Shown: piece by piece, positions 49,888-60,458 of the stretch
How positions within the stretch are numbered: position 1 is the stretch's first letter
Layout: every line of letters begins with the position of its first letter
Source: Lingula anatina
Taxonomy: Eukaryota > Brachiopoda > Lingulata > Lingulida > Lingulidae
Length of the DNA stretch: 63,599 bases
Direction: 5' to 3'
NCBI RefSeq assembly: GCF_001039355.2
Contig: NW_019775626.1
Location: forward strand, 139,257-202,855
Position numbers and translations under genes: made by a program
The notes under the pieces: model-generated
Database searches by the model: none
Seen by the model: only the letters and a program-made list of their open reading frames with translations
What the model was told of the DNA's origin: nothing

Positions 49888-52448
49888 CAGACTTGACATT
49901 TAATATGGAATATTTTTTCCAAATCATTTTTCATCAGTTTTTTTCTATTTTGCTGACTGATAAATGAAAATGAGGATTAAAATCGTGTTTTAATAACTTT
50001 TAATTATCTCTTTGATATCATTGTGACATCAGTTCATTAATGAAATTCGCCAGAGAAGCAAACAAAAACACATTGTCTGTTCTATGTCATACAACAACAA
50101 TTAAAAGAGATAATTTGGATCTCCATATTTTCCAAATTATTTTTTGTAAATGAGTTACACGACTCACAAAGAACCCCCATGTGTGTGTCTAGTCACAGTA
50201 ACAGTCGCTATTACGCTTGACATCTTCTGTCTGCTACCAGCGCTCTCAAGTGGCAAGGCATTCCTTGGGTTAGGTTTTTGGAGTTCAATCTGGAATATCA
50301 TTCTAGGCATCGGTCAAAATCTGTCCAATTTGGTCCAGTTTTGTAGTAGAACATGTATGCCATTGATTCGGCGAATAATGACCTACCCACATATTGTCTA
50401 TGTGGTTCAAATATTGCGATTTTGATTACCAAGGTAGCTGCTCATTCCCTTGGTTCTGTAAGTAATCTACTATTAAAAGTGCTCTGTGTGTACCGGCAAT
50501 TTCACTGTGCAACCTAAAATTGTTCCTATGGTGCCCCCTATCAAATGATAGTCAAGTGGTTCCCAGATTATTCCTTTATTTGATCTGGTTCAGGTTTCCG
50601 TGGATGACCTTCATTGGCGTTTTGGCACCAATGTGGTATCCATTCCTATTACTGTTAATGACCTTAGTCATTTTAGACGCGGCACCCGCTTAGTCGTTGG
50701 CCTCTTCTGGATGTCTGTAAACTCTGTTTTGTCTAGTTGAGCGGTACAGGTGAAATCTGACCTCAATAAAGCCCCCGTCACACTAGAGGCAGATTGAGCA
50801 AGAATGCCGTCGGTAAGACAATTCTTTGTGCGCTCCTGGTTATTCGTAGAGCATTCTAAAAATTCCGAGTGCATTCTAAATATTTTTACCCATTCTTGTG
50901 GCATCCCGAATGTTTTTGTCATATCAAAAACTTTCGAAGTGCATTCCACGTGGAAATTTATCGAATGGCATTTGAACAGTATTCTAACTGCACTATGACT
51001 GCATTCTAAATATTCTCACGGCATTCCGACAGTATTCGAAACATTCTGATCACATTAGTGGAATATTCGAACTGACAAGTGACTTAAAGCCCCCGTCAAA
51101 CTTATTCGAAATCAGTAGGAATCAAGCCGCCGGAATTACTAAATTTAAAAATTCGTACCATATTCGGGAGGGAATTTCAAATTATCATAAAATATTACGG
51201 CTTTGTAAGAATGCCTCTGGAATACTAAGAATGAACATCGAACCCGCCTGGAATGATTCTTGCACATTCCAGGTATATTACCTCTCAAATGCAGCTCGAA
51301 TGTAGTTGGAATACTGTTGGGATATTGCGATAAATTTCCTCTTGGAATGCACTTCAAAAGTTTTTGACATGACAAAAACATTCGAGCCGGCCACAAGAAC
51401 TACACTAGTGCCCCGTTCAAAGTATATTCTAAATATTCTTACTGCCTTCTTACAGCATTATAAATATTTCTAGTTTTCCAACTACATTCGAACTGCTTTT
51501 GAGAGCTCATACAGTCGAAAGTGCACTAATCATTCCAAGCGCATTCTGAGTATTCCAACGGTACTCTTACAATAATTAAGGTCAATTTGAAATTTTTCCC
51601 CGAATGTGGTGCGAATTTTAAAAATTCTTCGTTCAGGCTCATTCTTCTTCATTCCTGCTGATTTCGAATAAGTGTGACGGGGGTATAAAGAAAGTCACGA
51701 GGTTTCAGTGTTCAACTCAGAAACGGCCAAGGTCCCCAATTCATTAGAGAAACATACAATGATGTTTTGCTGTTTACAGTGGGTTCCCCTGAGGTCGTCT
51801 GGTATTCTAACCAGCTAAAACCAGTTTGGTGTTCGCTAAGGGCCTTGAAAAATGCGTTTTGGTGACAATTTACCCCTCATTCTGAACGGACTGGGTGGTT
51901 TTTTATTTAGTTGCAACAGCATATCCCGACAGACAGTGAGTCCTGTACCCTGGTGGTAAGATTTCAATACATGTTTGTAGGTACATCAGTCTGGACATTA
52001 CTCTAAAAAACTGTGCCAGACTTTTCGTTTGGCACAATTATCTGTCTGGCAATGTCTGACTTTTTCGCGCCATTCTGCCACAGATTAACAAATTTGCAAA
52101 GCACTGCATAGCTCAATTTACACCTTGCAAAACCGACCACTTGCATGCAAAATTTCAAATTCTTCAATGCAGTTGTTGTCGACATATTGATACCTTTTTG
52201 ACAGAACCATGCTTTGCCAAAGCCAAGCTTTGACCTGCCCAAAAGAGCACTACCCAATTAAATCACTGTATATTACATAATGCAGCAGCGCAACAAAACT
52301 GGTATTCAGTTAATTGGAAGCGACACACCTGACTACACACTTCTCCATTCACACATCTTATATGAGATCGGAGTTTTTTTAAAAAGAATGCATTTTTACC
52401 TAGGCATACCTTCGAAACTGAAATATTCCATATTAAATGTCAAGTCTG
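49888..52448 (-). mobile_element. Tc1/mariner-like element with intact terminal inverted repeats
   Basis: Both ends are visible. The left end, CAGACTTGACATTTAATATG, starts at 49888 after TA; the inverted copy ends at 52448 and is followed by TA. TA on both sides is the Tc1/mariner target duplication. Near the right end, on the minus strand (52257-52003), a stretch reads LWQNGAKKSDIARQIIVPN. It is related to the 43226 copy, so the transposase ran leftwards from the right terminus. I could not find a DDE core; the frame is decayed and interrupted by the nested element at 50772-51684. Non-autonomous. Confidence 0.7.
50772..51684. mobile_element. Nested palindromic element with ATAAAG target duplication
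   Basis: The element starts CCCCCGTCACACT at 50772 and ends with the complement GTGTGACGGGGG at 51683. ATAAAG flanks it on both sides (50766-50771 and 51685-51690). The paralogous locus at 59181-59186 has a single ATAAAG and no insert, so the ends are directly demonstrated by an empty site. Inside, a second terminus (CCCCCGTCAAACTTATTCGA) begins at 51090 and pairs over 33 bp with 51651-51683, giving a 594-bp foldback next to a 318-bp left piece. The body is packed with short CATTC/ATTCGAA-like motifs. No coding capacity. Confidence 0.75.
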
Positions 52449-53766
52449 TATCAAGATTCAGACGCTAGGGGTAGAGTTCTGAAACAATTAAGGAAAAAAG
52501 AGGAAATTGTTTATGGCGAAGACAGGCCACAGACACTAGCTAAAGCCCCTCCTCCCCACACCTTGCTCCGCTATCATGAAAAAAAAAAAAAACGCCGCTG
52601 AATAAAAGCAGTGACGGTAAAATAAATTAATTTGCCAGAGGCAAAATGTGCTCTACAGATGTCCCATACCACGGATATTACCAGAAGCTATTGAAAAATG
52701 CCTCTATGTGTACGCGGGCCAACAAAATAATATCAGTAACGATTAGCTGATTTGCCAAACTAAGAATAAATGAACCCCATTAAAATATACCAAGATCTCA
52801 GAAATAAACAAATAAATAAATAAATATAAATTATAACAATTACAATACAAATAAGATACACATCAAAACAATGAAAAACAAACAACAATTTCAATACTAA
52901 CTGCTCATTGCTAAACATTACCGCTTTATACTAAGCTAGGAATACATACAACATACCTCGTCACACCTTGACTTGAACCAAGCGCTCTGTCTCACTGCAA
53001 AGCCGGGGACACTTTGGTATATGGATAGTCTACTCCGTCAAAGCAATTTCATTAACTAAAGCCATTGCCTGACAATCAATCAAATATAATAAGCAGGTGC
53101 AGAAGACTCCGTCTTCATACACGATATCGCTAATGACACCCACTGTTTTGATCAAGTAACCGCGAGAAGTTCATTTGGTTTTCTTTTACGCAAACATCTA
53201 ATCTGAGAAAGAATTCAGGGCGGTCACGATTAAGTCATATTTACAGTTCGCTCCGTTCATGGACATTTCAAATGACACTGAAATGTCCATGTACGGTTGA
53301 GTCCTTTAAAACACAGAAAGAAAATATTATAAAAATGTTTTCGCTTACGGTCTTACCTGTACAAAAAAATAAGGGGGGGGGGGGAGAGGCCCTAGAAACC
53401 CCGTGTGGTGTTCATAGGCACGCATAGTGTCTGCCACTGCGAAAAATTGTCTCTTTTTAACGTTTGCTTACGGCTCAAAATTCCTTCTAGAACATTTGGT
53501 GTATTTTGTTTTTACAGTTCTAATGTTGTTCTGTAATGAACGTAGGAGTTCAAGAATTGTCTTTGGGAAGTCCTTCAGAATTGCCTAGAACAGTTTTCAT
53601 TAAAAGAGAAAAACATTAAGTTCTAGGACAGGTTAAATGAGACAAATTTTCACAGGGGTATTTCTGCACCATCAATGTTTCTGACACCAGCACAATACTG
53701 GAGCCATGAGGATTTCACTCATGAAGTCAGATTCCATATGTAACACCAAGGCGGTCGAATTAGACT

Positions 53767-53998
53767 TGGTTCCCATGCCTTGATCGATCCATCTGGGTCG
53801 GTCTAACTCCCTGGAGAGTCTCACTATATTGCTATTAACGTGACCGGCTAAAATGTCTGTCACGCCTACCGAATTAGCTAGGGAGTAAAGATAATTACCC
53901 CTAACAGCTTTACTAGGCGTGACAGACATTTACGCCGGTTAAGTTGATAGCAATTTAGTGAGACTTCCCAGGGAGATAGATCGCTCTAAATGTCTGCG
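53767..53998. mobile_element. Palindromic MITE, family A, copy 5, cut by 'n'
   Basis: Begins TGGTTCCCATGCCTTGATCG and is nearly complete, but the last bases run into the 'n' at 53999. The intact counterpart is at 62092-62323. Confidence 0.8.
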
Positions 53999-53999
53999 N
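53999..53999. other. Single-base gap marker joining two contigs
   Basis: 'n' interrupts MITE A copy 5, and the sequence after it (54000 onward) does not match the continuation seen after the counterpart copy (62311 onward). Similar single 'n' bases are at 6789, 8765, 20787, 59405 and 60458. Confidence 0.85.
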
Positions 54000-54652
54000 A
54001 ATTTTGAGCCTTGTCTGTTAAGCTGGTCTGTGATTTTAATTTTATAAATATTGATGTGCAAAGGTATTAAATGATAACTTAAAAGTGACTGAGATAAGAA
54101 CAGTTATTTAACAGATTCTGAAATGGAGGTGTAACAATCTATTTAACTTCTGGTACAAATAAAAAATACACAACATTATTTTGCATATAATTCTTGTATT
54201 CAAATTCCAAAATGGACTTGGAATCAATTTTATACTATAATTTATACTATAAACAATCTTGTTTACAAAACAACTAGCGTAACCAAGTATGATATTTAGA
54301 CAAGCTGAAAGATCATATCCAATTTACAGGCGACAAAGAAAACATAGTTTGAGTGTGAAAACAGATAAAATGACATTAATAATAATTGTACACGTCCTGG
54401 AACCGAGTTCTTACCCAACCCCTGCCCTTTTCCATATTGTGTCAATTTACAGGGAATTCATTCAGTCATATTTCCCCTGAGGTCCAAACATAATAGAAAA
54501 GGTGTGGTTCACGTCTTGTGTCTTTATGTAAAATCTGAAGTTTTGTCACGTGGATAACAGTGTCTCCTTCCATTAAAAAGATGTGCAAAATTAGTGTATA
54601 AGATAATTTAATCATCCTGCTAGCATTTAAAAAATATTCTACGTGCTGTCCC

Positions 54653-54925
54653 TCAGTGCCCTCTGTTGGCAAGGCTTTGCTGTAACCTCACTTGAAATTG
54701 CTTTGTAAGTTTCTGAGTGGCTTCCTGGAATCTTTCAACACAGTTTTTTACACACATTTCTTGTCTCGAGCTCAGTGAACTGTCTGCCCTACTAATACAA
54801 ACATCAAAGCACATGTCAGCAGTTTTCACTATGCTGGCGGACACCATTTGCCCCAACTGGAGGGCCTGGAACCGGGGGTCCTTCATTATCTCCTGGGCAT
54901 CTTCCGGGGTCAGGTTCTGCTCCAT
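54653..54925 (-). CDS. Small Tim chaperone, TIMM8/TIMM13-like
   Basis: Single coding exon for 90 residues. Small Tim proteins are hexameric chaperones of the mitochondrial intermembrane space that escort hydrophobic precursors to the inner membrane. The hallmark twin CX3C motif is present: CFDVC and CVKNC, separated by 14 residues, the spacing of TIMM8 and TIMM13. The downstream CVERF resembles TIMM8, while the N-terminal helix (QALQLGQMVSASIVKTADM) is divergent, so the subfamily is uncertain. No presequence is expected or seen. The ATG has a favourable context (GAAATGG). A strong 3' splice acceptor with a T-rich tract lies about 70 nt upstream (exon edge at 54993), so the gene probably has a non-coding 5' exon and is not a processed retrocopy. 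It is head-to-head with the CNBD2-like exons at 56908-58102. Confidence 0.75.
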   Translation of the reverse strand: MEQNLTPEDAQEIMKDPRFQALQLGQMVSASIVKTADMCFDVCISRADSSLSSRQEMCVKNCVERFQEATQKLTKQFQVRLQQSLANRGH

Positions 54926-55330
54926 TTCTTCTTCTTCACTTTATCTTGATCTTTGGCTTTCTGATTTTTTTAAATTCCCAATTATTTTAAAACCTGGAAA
55001 TAAAGATTAAAAAATGTGTTGTTTTAGCTTACAGTGGTGTTACAACCATTTTGATATTGTGGCTGGACTCTGTTTCTAACTCTGTTGCTTCACTATATAT
55101 ATAATATGATAAGTTTAATTTATAAAACAAATAAAAAGAATGCAAAGTTGTAGCGAGTTGCAACATTTATTGGCAGATCATTAGTGCTGTTGTAGTGTAT
55201 TCCCTTTAAGATATTTAAATTCACGTGTAGAATGCTGAATAGTGGCTAAGACAAGGAGATGACAGAAACATTTTTTTTTCAAAGGACTAGAAATCGTTTT
55301 CTATAACCGCTCTAGAGTTTACTGCAACAC

Positions 55331-56553
55331 TAAAACCCACTTTACACTTGGACGGCGTCCTTTGTGCGACCATTAAACTGGCATTGCTGTCGTCGTAGAA
55401 AGGATGCACAAGCATTGCTTTGTTTGTAGAATGAATGCTCAATGATCGCCAGTTGTCAGAACGTAAAGTATTATTGTTTTATACCATGGCCCATAGGAGC
55501 CTACGCGTGCGTCTTTTTGACGCCCCTTTACATGCGAAAACGACAAGGCCTATGCCAAGTTCGTCTTTTACTACAGAGCTTTGAGAGCCGAAAATGACAT
55601 GGCTGTGTCTCTTTCGCCACTTACTGAACTCCACAGATGCGAGATTGACACGACCCATGTCGCGTTCGTCTCTCAAATGACACTGTTATAAAACATGAAA
55701 TAGACCCTTATAAACGAAGTTGACGTAACTTGAGAGTCATGTCGCTTTCAACTCTTACAAACCTCCAACAAAATCTATCTCCACACAGACGCGCGACATG
55801 TACTATTGGACATGGGTCAGTTGAAACCCTATTAACGTAAAGGGCACATGTTACTTTCAGCCAACTCTTATATGTCAAATCCAATTAATTTGAAACAGTG
55901 TTGTGCTGTCCCAAAACATTTTTTTCATTTGAATCCCATCATAATTTAGTGCTATCTAGATAACAGTGTGGCTAATTGCTTGTAATAGTTATATGGCCTC
56001 ATATTTTTATTTTCAAGGATTCAAATATAAAGGGTTTTAAGCCGGTCCTTCTGTTTCAAATTAATTGGCTGAAAGTAACATGAGCCATTTAGGTTAAAGT
56101 CGCTTTCAACTGACTCATGTCCAATAGTACATGTCGCGCGCGTCTGTTTGGAGATAGATTTTGTTGGAGGTTTGTAAAAGTTGAAAGCGACATGACTCTA
56201 AGGTCACGTCAACTTCGTTTATAAGGGTCTACTTATTCAGCTGCGAAAATCACACGTAATGCCTATTTCATGTTTTATAACAGTGTCTTTTGAAGGACAA
56301 ACGCGACATGGGTCGTGTCAATCTCGCATCTCTGGAGTTCAGTATGTGGCGAAAAAGACACAGCCATGCCATTTTCGGCTCTCAAAGCTCTGTAGTAAAA
56401 GACGAACTCGGCATAGGCCTTGTCGTTTTCGCATGTAAAGGGGCGTCTAAAAGACGCACGCGTAGGCTCCTATGGGCCATGGTAGTTTTACTCCCAAACG
56501 GGGCTGTACTACGGGACGCAGAAAGGGCGCCGTCCAGTGTAAAGGTGGCTTAA
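55331..56553. mobile_element. Foldback transposon with ~0.5 kb inverted arms
   Basis: The left edge (TAAAACCCACTTTACACTTG) and the right edge (complement of TTAAGCCACCTTTACACTGG) are inverted repeats, followed on both sides by GGACGGCG. Pairing continues inward for about 500 bp per arm with few mismatches, to a loop around 55900-56040. One arm lacks about 18 bp near the loop. Each arm carries a mirrored open frame (55676-55479 minus, 65 residues; 56290-56553 plus, 87 residues) sharing most residues, for example ELGIGLVVFACKGASKRRTR. No transposase is recognised. The open frames are most simply by-products of the arm sequence. It lies between the TIMM8-like and CNBD2-like genes. Confidence 0.8.
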
Positions 56554-56907
56554 GTAGCACAGATATGTAATAACTGCGAAAAGTTGCGTGTCCGACTCAA
56601 GGTCTCACTGCAACTTGTAAGGTCCAATTAGGATCAAAGAGTACATTTAAACTTGGTGCCTGGTACGGATTTCGTTGTATGCTATTACTGGAACACATCA
56701 CCGGTTCAAACAATGCAAACTCACATACCTTTTTGCCCTAATACAACTACAAACACCGTCTCGCCTTTCTGAGGCCTGCACATGCATCTAACACGGAAGC
56801 GGATATTGAACCCATGCGCTAAAAGAAATGCGCAGAAAGTTTCAAAGGCCTTCCCGAAATGCCTTGCGCACAATACGGATCACCAGGGAGAGAAATCGCG
56901 GTTTGAT

Positions 56908-58102
56908 ATGGCTGACAACGTTAGCCTTCCCCCTATCGAGGGAGCGAACCCAAGACCCAAGTCTAACAAATGTAAGAGTCCTAAGAAAGTATGCATTTCA
57001 AAAGAAACAAGAAAACCAAGCCAAGAAAGCATATTTCCGCTATTCAAAAACCAAGAATTCAAGGAAAATCAAGCTATGACGGTGTTGAAGAGGTAATTTT
57101 ATTTTTTCATTTTTGAGACACGAACCCTTTTTTTTTTTAATGTTCGATCAGTAGTAATTATAGCACAGTTTTTATTGTTTGCATGTATGTTTTTTTTTCC
57201 ATTAAATGGTCATGTTTGCTCTTGTAAGATATTTTCCAGGTGCGAAAAATCAAATCTGTCGGGAAAATTTAGCTAAAATGGAATGAAACATATAATAAAA
57301 TAGCTATTTCTTCACAAAAAAATCGGACTCTTGCTATATAGCTCCGAAAAATAATTGCCCGGTGGTTGTTAAGTTTCAAAATTGTAACAAGTCTTTCAGA
57401 AAAAATAGTATGGTAAGTCAAGAACATCAAAATCATTATTATTTTAATACAGGCCAAAAGAAGTTCGCCTGACATGCAGAGACGACGAAAAACGCCCACG
57501 GTTTAAAAAACTAATTCGCATGGTAAAGACAAACATCGCTTGGTCTCATGAACTACAGCAAAAAATAGAAGAGGAGGAGCACGCCAACGCTTTTGTTGTC
57601 AACAATGTATGGTTTTTATCTGATAAAAAACGAATATATAGATTAAGAATGAAATATCATAATTGTTTATTTGCAACTGAAAATAGTCAAACTGTACAAT
57701 AAAATATAAATCAGTACAACTGTTAAATTCATTAAAAGTCAGGTGACAATTAATTATAGTATTTATAGTATTTAAATGAAAACTGCCCTTGAACCAATTT
57801 TTGATCAGTGTCCAAAAGGAAATCGATTATGAAGATTTCTGTTGATGCCTGTTGCTTTTAAAATTGTATTTTAAAAAACTCATATTGTTTACACTCTTTT
57901 CACATACTAGGAGAACGGCCTGCTGTCCTTTAACGCTTCGCACTTCAAGGCGCGCTCCGGTAACATTACGAAGCGTGCGCGGGAGATTCTGCGTAAAAAC
58001 AGCCGGGAAAGGACGGAGGAAGAAGTCACGACTATCGAGGTGCTGGAAAATAGCAGTGTAGATTGTCTTAAAGACACTAAATATGTGCGTCCTCTTGTCT
58101 AA
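56908..58102 (+). CDS. CNBD2-like cyclic-nucleotide-binding protein, 5' exons only
   Basis: Three exons join in phase: 56908-57092, 57453-57606, and 57911 to 58084 or 58102. The ATG at 56908 (GATATGG) is preferred over an in-frame ATG at 56782 with a weaker context. Exon 1 encodes a Lys/Ser-rich N-terminus (MADNVSLPPIEG). Exon 2 has a basic segment (RPRFKKLIRMVKTNIAW). Exon 3 reads LLSFNASHFKARSGNITKRA, then ARS/KR-rich helices and RTEEEVTTIEVL. In human CNBD2 a comparable order precedes the cNMP-binding domain: a VTF-D--F segment, KKPSWRTEDEI, then a helix leading to the domain. Exon 3 either ends at a candidate donor GTGCGT (58085) or terminates at TAA 58100-58102. The cyclic-nucleotide-binding domain itself is not found in the rest of the window, which is repeat sequence. 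So this is the start of a longer gene lost at the join, or a truncated fragment. Function is inferred by family resemblance. Confidence 0.5.
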
Positions 58103-58473
58103 CTAGAATAACATAGGCTTAGGAGGGGCTAAATGAAGGATATCTGCCTTACTAACCTGAAGGGTAAAGGAAGTGTTTTTAATGATAAAAATATTGATTC
58201 TTCTTATACATATTTTTTGGTGATTTCTGCTGGGTAAAATGGTAAATTAACTTCTTTGCTTTGCTCTGATATATTTTAAGTTGATCCAGGGGGGTCCATG
58301 AATTTGCGTCGGGGTACAACGATAAAAACATCTGTTTCCAAATGCAAATATGAAAATGTCGACACTTTTACAGTAATGTGCAGATATTTAGAATTCGTTT
58401 GTCGTGCTTTGCTTGTCGTACTGGCTGAGAAAAGCTCCAAAGCTTAGGAGGGGGGGGGGGGGTGCTTCATATA

Positions 58474-59404
58474 CAGACTTGACATTTAATATGGAATATT
58501 TTTTTCCCAATCATTTTTCATCAGTTTTTTCCTATTTTGCTGACTGATAAATGAAAATAAGGATTAAAATCGCGTTTAAATAACTTTTAATTATCTCTTT
58601 GATGTCATTGTGACATCAGTTCATTAATCGGATTCGCCAGAGAAGCAAACAAAAACACATTGCCTATTCTATGTCATACGATAATAATTAAAAGATATAT
58701 TTTGGAACATTCCAGGCATCGGTCAAAATCTGTCCAATTTGGTCCAGTTTTGTTGTAGAACATGTAGACCATTGATTCGGCGAGTAATGGCCTACCCACA
58801 TGTTATCTATGTGGTTCAAATATGGCGATTTTGATTACCAAGATAGCTGCTCATTCCTTTGGTTCTGTAAGTAATCTGCTATTAAAAGTGCTCTGTGGGT
58901 ACCGGCAATTTTACCGTGCAACCTAAAATTGTTCCTAAGATGCCCCCTATCAAATGATAGTCAAGTGGTTCCCAGATTATTCCTTTATTTGATCTGGTTC
59001 AGGTTTTCGTGGATGACCATCATTGGTGTTTTGGCACCAATGTGGTATCCACTCCAATTACTGACGCTGTTAATGGCCTTAGTCACTTTAGACGCGGCAC
59101 ACGCTTAGTCGATGGTCTCTTCTGTATGTCTGTAAACTCTGTTTTGACTAGTTGAGCGGTACAGGTGAAATCTGACCTCAATAAAGAAAGTCACGAGGTT
59201 TCAGTGTTCAACTCAGAAACGGTCAAGGTCCCCAGTTCATTAGAGAAACATACAACAATGTTTTGCTGTTTACAGTGGGTTCCCCTGAGGTCGTCTGGTA
59301 TTCTAACCAGCTAAAACCAGTTTGGTGTTCGCTAAGGGCCTTGAAAAATGCGTTTTGGTGGCAATTTAGCCCTCATTCTGAACGGACTGGGTGGTTTTTG
59401 TATA
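58474..59404. mobile_element. Second dispersed copy of the Tc1-like element, left part, empty of the nested insert
   Basis: It starts at the left terminus (58474) after TA (58472-58473). Its left flank is unrelated to that of the 49888 copy, so this is an independent insertion. It parallels 49888-51900 but has an internal deletion and lacks the nested element. It stops at the 'n' at 59405. Confidence 0.7.
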
Positions 59405-59405
59405 N

Positions 59406-60457
59406 GAAAGTTTTTGACATGACAAAAACATTCGAGCCTGCCACAAGAACTACACTAGTGCGCCGTTCAAAGTATATTCTAAATATTCTTACTGCCTTCT
59501 TACAGCATTATAAATATTTCTAGTTTTCCAACTACATTCGAACTGCTTTTGAGAGCTCATACAGTCGAAAGTGCACTAATCATTCCAAGCGCATTCTGAG
59601 TATTCCAACGGTACTCTTACAATAATTAAGGTCAATTTGAAATTTTTCCCCGAATGTGGTGCGAATTTTAAAAATTCTTCGTTCAGGCTCATTCTTCTTC
59701 ATTCCTGCTGATTCCGAATAAGTGTGACGGGGGTATAAAGAAAGTCACGAGGTTTCAGTGTTCAACTCAGAAACGGTCAAGGTCCCCAATTCATTAGAGA
59801 AACATACAATGATGTTTTGCAGTGGGTTCCCCTGAGGTCGTCTGGTATTCTAACCAGCTAAAACCAGTTTGGTGTTCGCTAAGGGCCTTGAAAAATGCGT
59901 TTTGGTGACAATTTACCCCTCATTCTGAACGGACTGGGGTTTTTTTTATTTAGTTGCAACAGCATATCCCGACAGACAGTGAGTCCTGTACCCTGGTGGT
60001 AAGATTTCAATACATGTATGTAGGTACATCAGTCTGGACATTACTCTAAAAAACTGTGCCAGACTTTTCGTTTGGCACAATTATCTGTCTGGCAATGTCT
60101 GACTTTTTCGCGCCATTCTGCCACAGATTAACAAATTTGCAAAGCACTGCATAGCTCAATTTACACCTTGCAAAACCGACCACTTGCATGCAAAATTTCA
60201 AATTCTTCAATGCAGTTGTTGTCGACATATTGATACCTTTTTGACAGAACCGTGCTTTGCCAAAGCCAAGCTTTGACCTGCCCAAAAGAGCACTACCCAA
60301 TTAAATCACTGTATATTACATAATGCAGCAGCGCAACAAAACTGGTATTCAGTTAATTGGAAGCGACACACCTGACTACACACTTCTCCATTCACACATC
60401 TTATATGAGATCGGAGTTTTTTTTAAAAGAATGCATTTTTACCTAGGCATACCTTCG
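59406..60457. repeat. Copy of 51357-52412 between two 'n' joins
   Basis: Starts abruptly inside the nested element at the sequence matching 51357 and follows it nearly base for base to 60457. It includes the nested element's right end (59733), its ATAAAG flank, and the decayed helix-turn-helix stretch at 60046-60300 (minus). It looks like another allele or read-through contig of the locus at 49888-52448. Confidence 0.8.
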
Positions 60458-60458
60458 N

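Noticed and set aside
50150-50425. 91-codon plus-strand open frame inside the Tc1-like element
   Set aside because: The matching copy at 58700 is broken, and the peptide has no transposase feature; probably decayed antisense sequence.
52930-53010. tRNA-like string (CTTGAACCAAGCGCTC...)
   Set aside because: No acceptor-stem pairing or B-box in the right place; repeated only because the whole segment is repeated at 61200.
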